Shown here: positions 1 to 6,703 of the stretch, in pieces
How the letters are laid out: each line of letters starts with the position of its first letter
Position numbering within the stretch: position 1 is the first letter of the stretch
Source of the DNA: Larix sibirica
Taxonomy: Eukaryota > Streptophyta > Pinopsida > Pinales > Pinaceae
Assembly (NCBI GenBank): GCA_004151065.3
Contig: NWUY0300029983.1
Span: 1 to 13,166, forward strand
Length of the DNA stretch: 13,166 bases
Direction of reading: 5' to 3'
Translations under genes and position numbers: made by a program
The notes under the pieces: generated by a model
Database searches by the model: none
What the model was told of the DNA's origin: nothing
Seen by the model: only the letters and a program-made list of their open reading frames with translations

Positions 1-366
1 GGTAAAATCCAAATTTGGAAGTGTTCAAATTGTGTTTTTGAATCCATAAATAGATTCAACACCTTCCAATACCCCCATGGCACCCAAATTATGCAATTTC
101 CATAGCTAATTATATTATTCTAAGAATTTGTTAAGATTTCCAACCAGACTACGAACAAAATAAGACGTACAATATGCTTGAAAAAAGATAAAAACATAAA
201 ATATTTAAACTACACCTATGCAGGTTGTATGACTTTGTACCTTTACATAGATTTTAACTTTAAAACAAAAAAAAGTGCTATTTTAAAATATGGGTATATT
301 TTCACCCTATATCCCAAATAGTTTATAAATCCATGCTGAAAGTTGTGGCTTGCGTTGGTATGTGCA
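1..366. other. AT-rich non-coding stretch
   Basis: No reading frame, repeat or RNA gene can be supported here. The stretch is AT-rich. It ends with GCAG at 364-367, directly before a coding-like piece, so it could be the tail of an ancient intron. That is inference only, because no branch site, donor site or upstream exon can be identified. Confidence 0.4.
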
Positions 367-590
367 GAATATGGAGGTGGTTTTGGGAGCAATTCTAGTT
401 ATGGATCAATGAATATTGGTTCATTTTCAAATAAATCAAAAGGCCGCATATCTACCGTTGTTATAGCTCCTTCTAAGGGTCTTACCATGCGACTAGGCCA
501 GTTTAAAAGAAAACAAACCAGATTTTGGAATCTTTGAAATGAAGCATCAAAGAGTGTTGTAATTTCAATACCTCCACCTGCCATCTAAAA
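367..590 (+). pseudogene. Broken coatomer delta subunit (delta-COP) fragment
   Basis: Delta-COP is a subunit of the COPI coat on Golgi-derived vesicles. What is seen: the frame from 367 reads a Gly/Ser-rich stretch (YGGGFGSNSSYGS), then SFSNKSKGR, then APSKGLTMRLGQ, stopping at 537. From my knowledge of the family, the plant protein has a Gly/Ser-rich linker leading into a KSKGR...AP.KGL.M.LG segment and then a TNQFLESL motif. Here TNQILESLK is present at 513-539 in a different frame, followed by a stop. A third segment (EASKSVVIS) resumes from 541 in the first frame. The frame therefore changes twice within about 40 bp, so this is not a working exon. The AG at 366-367 could be an old splice acceptor. 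The N-terminal longin-like domain and C-terminal mu-homology domain are absent nearby. The piece could be a retrocopy fragment or an isolated decayed exon. The family match is from memory and moderately sure. Confidence 0.58.
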
Positions 591-599
591 ATGTCAATT

Positions 600-1258
600 T
601 GAGGTTTATGGAGATTAAAGACATGATTCATGAAGGTTTGTATTAGAATGGACCATTCTTCTTATAGATAATTCAAATTTAAGTGGATCTATGGAGCTTA
701 TGGTGTCAAAGCAGACCCATCAACATTTTTTCCAATAGATGTGACAAAGTATTAGTGGTAGAGCACTTGGCAAAGATCAATAAAAAATGCTAGAGCATCA
801 AGTAGTCAACAATTAGATCCACATACTCGGTTATATTTTGAGCATGAAGGGATGCAAATAGCTAAGAGCATAGATGTCAGTTGAGAAGCATATTTGAAGG
901 ATCAAATCTAGCATTTTGCGGGGCATGTGACAACTTTTGCATATTCAAGGATACATGTAGCAATTAAAAAGGTGGATCAAATTCAAATTCAAGGAAGCAA
1001 CTCTAGCATGTTTGTGGATCTTATCCCTTAGATCCGAGTCTTCTTCAATCATTTTGTTATATTTAGTCTTAAGGAGTCTCGATCCATGATTTCCGGATCT
1101 TGATTTTTTAATTAAGCTTCTATATATTCAAGCAAGGGAAAAGGGGTTTAGCCCATGAGGCCGCGAGTGTTGTAGGAGGGTCGAGAGTCCAAATTCTGAA
1201 AGCTTGAAGACATATATTCTGTAAATTCTTGGAGGCCTGTAAGCTGAAGATGATTTTA
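600..1258. other. Non-coding stretch, possible remnant of an LTR
   Basis: No gene is visible. A TATA-like TATATATT lies at about 1121-1127. It is followed by a purine-rich stretch and a GC-richer segment (about 1155-1190), an order that recalls the U3/R/U5 layout of an LTR. No matching second copy, clear primer-binding site or target duplication is seen in the window, so the origin stays open. Confidence 0.25.
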
Positions 1259-1363
1259 TACATATTATGAGTCAGGTTTAGTTATCATTTAAATCTAAAT
1301 AGTTCATAGTCTTGATTGCATACATATTATGAGTCAAGTTTAGTTATCATTTAAATCTAAATA
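1259..1363 (+). repeat. Tandem duplication, 62-bp period
   Basis: Two nearly identical copies begin with TACATATTATGAGTCA at 1259 and 1321. About 43 bp are almost identical, with G/A at one site as the clearest difference, and a less conserved spacer completes the 62-bp period. The repeat is non-coding. The high similarity suggests a fairly recent local duplication. Confidence 0.85.
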
Positions 1364-1383
1364 CTTTGCAGTCAAAGACTGTC

Positions 1384-1460
1384 TTTGTTATGGAATCCTT
1401 AGTAAAATGATGTTTTTGTTATTTGTTATGGAATCCTGTGTAAAATGATGTTTTTGTTAT
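1384..1460 (+). repeat. Tandem duplication, 38-bp period
   Basis: Copies begin with TTTGTTATGGAATCCT at 1384 and 1422. Each continues to TAAAATGATGTTTTTGTTAT, with two mismatches in the middle. The duplication directly follows the 62-bp one and is non-coding. Confidence 0.85.
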
Positions 1461-1642
1461 GAATGCTCATGCTTAGATTTAGTATTTTAGATTCTGTATT
1501 TGGAATGTCTTTCTGAATCTAATTCTTTATGTTAATACAAGAATGAACTGTTTGTTCTCTGTATTATAAATTAGCTTTGAACTTGGGTCATCTTTGATAC
1601 AATTCCATGCAATTTTTAGAGCCTGATGTTATCAGATGTAGA

Positions 1643-1997
1643 ATGCTTTCTTTGTTTGTAATAGTTTCTTGACCAATCACATAACCAAACCCAATCAACC
1701 AAATCTATCCAACTTGAGGTGTCTAAACTTTGTGCTTTAATAGTTAAGTGCAAACTTTAGGACTAACATGAAGGAACACACAAACTAATAAGAAGATCAT
1801 CAAAATGAGTAAGAGTTGTATGCTTTCTCTGTTTGTAATAGTCTTTTTACCCATCACATAACCAAAGCCAATCAACCAAATCTATCCAACTTGAGGTGCC
1901 TAAACTTTGTGCTTTAATAGTTAAGTACAAACTTTAGGACTAACAGGAAGAAACACACAAACTAATAAGAAGATCATCAAAATGAGTAAGAGTTGTA
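1643..1997 (+). repeat. Tandem duplication, 177-bp period
   Basis: The first copy starts with ATGCTTTCTTTGTTTGTA at 1643 and the second with ATGCTTTCTCTGTTTGTA at 1820. Both end in GAGTAAGAGTTGTA. The copies are about 90 percent or more identical by eye across their length, with scattered substitutions and an indel near the start. No stable reading frame runs through either copy, so this is a non-coding local duplication. Confidence 0.9.
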
Positions 1998-2180
1998 GTA
2001 AGGATCAATATCATAAAATTTATTTGTACCTCCCTACCCATAAGTCATTGCATATTGCATATGTTGGCCCTAAACCAATATTCAAAATACCTAAGTTACC
2101 AACTTTTGGATGCTTAACACATGGTACACGTACCTAGTTTGACAAGCTATAATCAATCAATATTCCTTTTCAAGGAAAAT
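1998..2180. other. Short non-coding spacer between two duplications
   Basis: No gene, RNA or repeat stands out in this stretch. Confidence 0.4.
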
Positions 2181-2300
2181 GAACTTATTTAAATAGCTAC
2201 TTGAAAGATGAATATGATTTTTCATAAATAGCTATAAAAAAAGGAACTTATTTAAATAGCTACTTGAAAGATGAATATAATTTTTCATAAATAGTTATAA
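2181..2300 (+). repeat. Tandem duplication, 63-bp period
   Basis: Copies begin with GAACTTATTTAAATAGCTAC at 2181 and 2244. Each runs through TTGAAAGATGAATAT and a TTTTTCATAAATAG block. Differences are few, and the second copy is followed by a T-run. The unit is AT-rich and non-coding. Confidence 0.88.
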
Positions 2301-2773
2301 ATTTTTTTTTTAGGGTTGACATGAATGATTCCAAATGCTCAAAACTTCTATGAAAATGTCCATATAGAAAATAATTAAATAGACACAAACTAGGAGTAAA
2401 CAAAATGTCGAATGAATTATCATAACTTTGAAAACCCTAAAGAATTAAAAAAAATCAAATTCATAGTTTTCAAAAGTTGTTGATCACACTTGAAATAAAT
2501 CATATAAAAGTAAACATTGAATTGCTCCATATCCATAAAAATACCAAGGCATTTGCAATAAAGAAATGATGCCAACCCCCAAAAGAAAAAGAGTAAATGC
2601 TTCATTAAAGAGATCTCTAGCCAAAGATTCCAAATATTCAAAGGTAGACACTGTTATTCTTATCAACCATCCTCCTCAAGTTCTACATCATCGTAAGCAT
2701 CAAGAGAAAAGATCCATTCATCTATTATAAATGGAGATAAGTATTTACTATATAGTCAAAATTAGAAAGTACA
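2301..2773. other. Non-coding region upstream of the tRNA gene
   Basis: Small minus-strand frames exist at 2420-2666, but they overlap each other, are hydrophobic because of base composition, and match no family I recognise. Close to the tRNA, a TATA-like TACTATATAG (2746-2755) and CAAA at 2757-2760 sit about 28 and 17 bp upstream. Both are features often seen ahead of plant nuclear tRNA genes. Confidence 0.4.
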
Positions 2774-2846
2774 GATCGCGTGGCCTAATGGATAAGGCGC
2801 TCGCCTCCGGAGCGGGAGATTGTGGGTTCGAGTCCCACCGTGATCG
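2774..2846 (+). tRNA. tRNA-Arg with anticodon CCG, intronless
   Basis: The gene folds into a full 73-nt cloverleaf. The acceptor stem is 2774-2780 with 2839-2845 (one G-T wobble), with discriminator G at 2846. The D-arm is GCCT/AGGC (2783-2786 with 2795-2798). The anticodon stem is CTCGC/GCGGG around loop CTCCGGA, with anticodon CCG at 2807-2809, which reads the Arg codon CGG. The variable loop is AGATT. The T-arm is GTGGG-TTCGAGT-CCCAC at 2822-2838. Internal pol III boxes are intact: A box TGGCCTAATGG at 2781-2791 and B box core GGTTCGAGTCC at 2825-2835. TTTT at 2847-2850 is a pol III terminator. The 3' CCA is not encoded, as expected for a eukaryotic nuclear gene. There is no intron. It is the only feature here that looks functional. 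Confidence 0.96.
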
Positions 2847-2850
2847 TTTT
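2847..2850 (+). terminator. RNA polymerase III T-run terminator
   Basis: TTTT directly follows the discriminator base of the tRNA-Arg gene. This is the usual minimal stop signal for RNA polymerase III. Confidence 0.75.
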
Positions 2851-2904
2851 GTCTTCAGAAAAATCAATTTAATCATGACTGAAGTCTGCGTTCCCCCACG
2901 ACTT

Positions 2905-3004
2905 AAAGTGCCACTATTTTAGGTACTGGTCCGAAAGGGCATGGGTTCGAACCCCATTCTTGCAAACGGTATTTTGTTTGTGCGTGTTTTCCATATTGTT
3001 ATCA
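2905..3004 (+). pseudogene. Degenerate tRNA-Leu-like sequence, copy 1
   Basis: The 3' half resembles a plant tRNA-Leu(TAG). There is an anticodon-arm remnant with TTTTAGG, then CTGGTCCGAAAGGGC as the long variable arm of a class II tRNA. A perfect T-arm ATGGG-TTCGAAC-CCCAT follows at 2941-2957. The anticodon stem no longer pairs properly and the 5' half (acceptor and D-arm) cannot be recognised, so it should not give a mature tRNA. The B box (GGTTCGAACCC at 2944-2954) is intact. The sequence after it (to about 3004) is shared with copy 2. It could be a decayed tRNA gene or the tRNA-derived head of a SINE. Confidence 0.6.
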
Positions 3005-3039
3005 TGATAATTTATTTTAGATATACATACATATACAAC

Positions 3040-3120
3040 TGTTAGTCGGAGGGTTACTACTTCCATGAAGTATGGAACCTAAAAGTCGAAAGGGCATGAG
3101 TTCGAATTCCACTCTTGACA
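3040..3120 (+). pseudogene. Degenerate tRNA-Leu-like sequence, copy 2
   Basis: This 81-nt stretch has class II tRNA proportions. TGTTAG at 3040-3045 can pair with TTGACA at the 3' end (3115-3120) as six acceptor pairs including wobbles. AGTCGAAAGGGC resembles a tRNA-Leu variable arm. The T-arm region at 3096-3112 keeps the TTCGAAT loop but has stem mismatches. The anticodon arm is not recognisable. It shares the CGAAAGGGCATG(G/A)GTTCGAA block with copy 1 at a spacing of 155 bp, and the downstream sequence is also shared. Confidence 0.5.
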
Positions 3121-3157
3121 ATAGTTCTTCGATGATTTTGGCAATAGTTCTTCGATG
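3119..3157 (+). repeat. Short tandem duplication, 23-bp period
   Basis: CAATAGTTCTTCGATG occurs at 3119 and again at 3142, separated by ATTTTGG. It lies just downstream of the second tRNA-Leu-like sequence and exactly accounts for its longer tail. Confidence 0.88.
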
Positions 3158-3249
3158 GTGTGTGTTTTTTATATTGTTACAACGAGGAATTGTGTTCTTC
3201 TCTTCTTCTTTGTTAAACAACTTTACATGGTTCAACATTAGTTCTACCA

Positions 3250-3833
3250 AATGAATACTAAAATCATTTCTTCCTTCTTCTCTATTTTACTCTTCTTCGA
3301 CCAAAAGCATGTCATGTGGCATCTTATCAATTAGCCTCTTAACTACCCATAAATGCCATGAGTAAATGAGCCATTTTCTACTTTAAGCTTGTTGCACATC
3401 ATTCATGCAAAAATACACCACTGGACCCTTCTTTGCACCATGCAAAACCTCAGAGGAACCTGGGCCATTGGATGAAGGAGGGTGATCATGCTAGTTTAAG
3501 CCCTTGTTGTCACATCATACTCCAAAACATCATAGAGATGAGGTCCATTGATGGTGGAGGGAAAATTGGCAGCATAAATTGATAGGATTGATGCCCCCCC
3601 CAACTATCACATAAAGCCCCAATGAAGCATAGAGAGCATGGAATATCAAATGAGGGGAGGCATATTGGACAACAAAGGATCCCGTGTAGCTTAAAATCCA
3701 AGTTCCATGTCAAATCCTCATAGTGTGATTGTTGGAGGATGTGCCTACATCAAACTACATGAGTAAGAGGAAAGCATGACCTTGTGGTAAGGCCCCATGT
3801 CATGACTAAGCTCCATTGTTGCTCCTCACTACA
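3250..3833 (-). mobile_element. Truncated 3' LTR of a minus-strand LTR retroelement
   Basis: This stretch is a diverged direct copy of about 8230-8972. Landmarks match in order: CCAAAAGCATGTCATGTGGCA with CCAAAACATGCCATGTGACA, GCTTGTTGCACA in both, TCACATCATACTCCAAAACAT with TCGCATCATACTCCAAAACAT followed by AGAGATGAGG in both, and GGAGGATGTGCCTA with AGAGGATGTGCCTA. I judge about 65-70 percent identity by eye, which implies an old insertion. On the minus strand it corresponds to the U3 end of the LTR. The remaining 1.6-1.7 kb of the LTR is missing on the left, where the tRNA-like units begin. The inner boundary near 3833 (CTACA) is approximate, and 3759 (also CTACA) is an alternative. Confidence 0.7.
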
Positions 3834-4107
3834 TGCATGCCATCCTCCCACACACATAAGCAAATTTATCCCTCTTTCACTTCTTCCATTGACTCCACAT
3901 CTTAAAACACTCTTGGTTTTACACTTTGCCTCTAGACTCTTTCTCAAGGATTAATGAGCCCTTCTCTGCCAAAAAAATAAAATAAAAAATTCGATGGAAC
4001 ATGATGGTAGCATATCCAACTCTACACAAGTCCTTGTGCCTTTCATCCTTCCATTTGCACTTGTAAGCCCCTCTTCTTATTGGGCCACCAATGCACTAAA
4101 CATCAAT

Positions 4108-6207
4108 CTATCTTGATGTTGCATGGACATAATAAGGTCCCTTTTTTTTTGTTTCCTTCATCTCCTTTCCGGCATAGTTCTTCTTTAATGATCCAAGGCA
4201 CATGAACCTCTTATGTGTTCTCCTTTCCCGGGTTTCCTTACATACATGTAGTTGCAAGTCACTCTCCATCACATCTTCGTTTTCCAGTGTGCAATCAACC
4301 ACATTTACCACTGGGTGTTCTTGCATGTTGGTTGCAATCTCTTCTTATCCATCATTTTCCTCAAGGATGCATTTAATGATATGAACATCATCCTCTTCAA
4401 CTACCTTTTGCATCAACACAAGGGATGTTTTCTACTTTTATTGATTTTAAACTCAACTTACTCTCATCGTCTTTCTTTTCTTCTTTTCGTATGCTTCTTA
4501 GCAAACTTGACACTTCATCATGATGCCCTTCCTTCTCTTCTCTTGTAGCATCAATGTTGTTGCTTATCCCAACACATTCATAAACAAAATGTGGTTAAAT
4601 AAAACATGGGCTCTCCCTAAACTCTCTTCTTTCTCTTCTACAAATTTGATTGTTGCATTTAAAACTTTAAGGGTTGCCTTCTCTTCCTTTTCTTTTTTCA
4701 CAAATATGGTAGTCTCATTATCTTTAAGTACATCCTTCATGTGAACCTTTTTCTCAATCTCATGCTCTCTTTGGACATAAGAGTCTCAACCTTTACAATG
4801 AAAATGGACCATGGTAGCATCATCATGTTTACCATAAGCTCCCATAGTCTTCATGGTTATTTCCTCTTTAACTTCTTTCTCTTTATCTACAACCTTCTCT
4901 GATGTTGCTTGCTTCTAATCCTCTTATGTTGCAACATTCTCCATTGTTGCAGGGTCTTCAACCACGTGTGAAACTTTTGCTCACTCTCGTGATTTCCTTG
5001 GACATAAAAGTCTCGACCTTTACATTGAAAATTGACCATGACAACATCATGATGTCTACCTTGAAGCTTCCATATCCTTCATGGCTATTTCATATTCAAC
5101 CTTTTCTCTTTCTCTACAACTTTCTCTAATGTTGCTTGCTTCTAATCCTCTTATGTTGCAACATTATTCATTGTTGCAGGGTCTTCAATCATATGTGAAC
5201 CCTTTGCTCAATCTCATGCTCTCCTTGGACATAAGAGTCTCAACCTTTACAATAAAAATTGACCATGGCAGCATCATCATGTCTACCCAAGATTCCATAG
5301 CCTTTATGGCTATTTCCTCTTCAACTTCTTTCTCTTTCTCTACAACCTTCTCTAAAGTTGCTTGCTTCTAGTCCTGTTATGCTACAACATTCTCCATTGT
5401 TATGCACGGTCTTCAACCACTATTGCTTATGCCCTTTTCAACAATTCACCTTTGAATGTGCCTTCAAAGTTTGAAAATTTTCCATGGTGCATTCTCCTTT
5501 TGTGCTTAACAAGAATGTTCACTTTACCTTTGTTTCATCTTTTACATCTTCTCAATGGGCTACAATCGCATCCACTCTTGCATCACTTTCACTATTCTCC
5601 TCTCCTTCAAATTATTTTTCAAATACTACAATAACCTCATTGTTGTCCTCTTCTTCACTAATACTAGCAATATGGTTGCTTCTTCCTTTATATGTACCTA
5701 CACAGTCACAAACATTACTAATATGCATCGATTAAATCCACTTCCATTATGGGCGTGTTCTCCAGGGACTCCCCATCCTCAAATGCACAAATCATGACTT
5801 CACGTCACCATCCTCCTCACACTCTAGTAGTTATGCAAAGGGTTGTTGCTCTTGATTTTCACTCGCAACCACTGCTTAGAGATCTTCCTTCACCTCTTAT
5901 GTGTAGAAGGTTCGCTCAACCTACTCCAAGGCATTCATTCTCACCAACATTCCCTCCAATCTTGCCATAACCTCATGCATCTCAAGTGGTATCCTGCTCT
6001 TCTTTGAAGTTTTCAAAGTTTTTCCCTTGCCAAGGGTCTTGCCTTAGCCAACTTCTTTGGCCCTTTCTTTTGACTGGTTCCTTGGGTTGCTTCCACGATT
6101 TCTAACCTAGCTAATAGCCTCCTTAACTCCTCAAAGTTCTCTTTCTTGTAAGGATTTCTTTTATTAGTGCTCCCAATTTTTGCATTTCTTATAAATTCCA
6201 TCTCCAC
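4108..6207 (-). pseudogene. Decayed acidic coiled-coil-like protein of the LTR element
   Basis: The minus strand from 6207 reads MEMEFIRNAKIGSTNK at its start, then a leucine/charged stretch (FEELRRLLARLEIVEA) and a lysine-rich stretch. After the stop near 6013 a frame continues with MHEVMARLEGMLVRMNALE and, near 5560-5700, with ISEEEDNNEVIVVFEK and EENSESDARVDAIVAH. These pieces are interrupted by isolated TAA/TGA stops, several of them one base away from a sense codon. Further on (4620-4770) it reads HEIEKKVHMKDVLKDNETT and a charged KKEKEEKATLKVL. The last piece is an open stretch at 4108-4326. The composition and heptad-like leucines suggest coiled coils, as in a gag-like or structural protein, but no named domain is recognised. 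The plus-strand frames over this region are Ser/Leu/Phe-rich complements of it and are not genes. Confidence 0.5.
4741..5420 (-). repeat. Three tandem units of 227 bp inside the LTR element
   Basis: On the plus axis, units begin with GTGAACCTTTTTCTCA at 4741, GTGAAACTTTTGCTCA at 4968 and GTGAACCCTTTGCTCA at 5195, so both periods are exactly 227 bp. Each contains CTTGGACATAA(G/A)AGTCTC, GACCATG, a CATCATGAT or CATCATCATG block, CATGGCTATTTC-like sequence, TTGCTTGCTTCTAATCCTC and TGTTGCAACATT. The third unit is more diverged at its end. Because 227 is not a multiple of three, the copies fall in three different frames. Confidence 0.88.
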
Positions 6208-6685
6208 ACTTGCAATTTGTATCCTTCTCCCTCAAATACAACTCTACCCAAATTGACAATTGTAGACATCCTTCCTTTCGGTTGGATTTTCTTTAATCAA
6301 TCCTTGTACAATAGTTCTTCCTAGCTATCACTTCATTTGAATTTATTTCCTTTGTATTTTTTACCAAACAACTTTATTCACTGGAGCCACCTTTAACAAC
6401 TTGCCTATTTAAATATGTGTGTCAATCTTGCAAACCCCAATGTGTGCTTCTATATTTAAAGAAATCAAGGCGCCCGTATATTTTACCAACTAGAAGCATA
6501 TTCTAGATTTTTCCACATCTTCTCCACCTCAATGTGTGCAATTTCAATTCCGTAACAACATTTGCCCAACTATTGGTTGGAGCTATTCCTTTTGCTTCTC
6601 TACAATTATACCCATTACTTCTCAAAACAACATCTACCCAGGATTCTTTCTCTTTGTTGGTGTTGCAATTTAGCAAGAACCAACC

Positions 6686-6698
6686 TGCTTTGATACCA
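6686..6698 (-). other. Primer-binding site for initiator tRNA-Met
   Basis: On the minus strand the sequence reads TGGTATCAAAGCA. The plant initiator tRNA-Met primer site is TGGTATCAGAGC, so there is one mismatch in the first twelve bases. It lies five bases inside the proposed LTR end at 6704. This fixes the element's direction as minus and identifies 6704 onward as the 5' LTR. Confidence 0.75.
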
Positions 6699-6703
6699 AA
6701 TGG

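Larger units (their letters stand above)
2928..3181 (+). repeat. Diverged duplication of the tRNA-Leu-like unit, 155-bp period
   Basis: The TTCGA cores of the two copies lie at 2946 and 3101, 155 bp apart. The shared tail (TGTGCGTGTTTTCCATATTG and TGTGTGTTTTTTATATTG) is 178 bp apart. The extra 23 bp match an internal 23-bp duplication in copy 2. The shared tail outside the tRNA-like part points to a duplicated unit or two copies of one SINE. Confidence 0.65.
3834..6703 (-). mobile_element. Internal region of a large non-autonomous LTR element
   Basis: The region lies between the two LTR copies and reads on the minus strand from the primer-binding site at 6686-6698 leftward. It is about 2.9 kb long. 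It contains only a decayed acidic and lysine-rich coding stretch (about 4108-6207) and a 227-bp tandem array. Reading both strands I find no aspartic protease, reverse transcriptase, RNase H or integrase motifs and no CCHC zinc knuckle. A long LTR with a short, pol-less interior is the layout of LARD-type (large retrotransposon derivative) elements, which depend on enzymes from autonomous relatives. Decay or internal deletion of a once complete element is the alternative. The purine-rich tract expected beside the 3' LTR is not clear. Confidence 0.6.

Noticed and set aside
750-775. TGGTAGAGCACTTGG near 757-771, resembling a tRNA or SINE A box
   Set aside because: No B box follows at a suitable distance and no cloverleaf can be drawn. 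One 11-base A-box match is expected by chance.
1600-1650. GATGTTATCAGATG near 1624, somewhat like an initiator-Met primer-binding site
   Set aside because: There are too many mismatches to TGGTATCAGAGC, and no LTR end or second LTR can be paired with it.
2420-2666. Two overlapping minus-strand frames that read as hydrophobic peptides
   Set aside because: They lie in different frames over the same AT-rich DNA, and there is no family resemblance or supporting context.
4202-5797. A run of plus-strand open frames rich in Ser, Leu and Phe (up to 98 codons)
   Set aside because: They overlap in different frames, have no motifs, and are the complement of a purine-rich minus-strand coding remnant. 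Their openness follows from the CT-rich composition.
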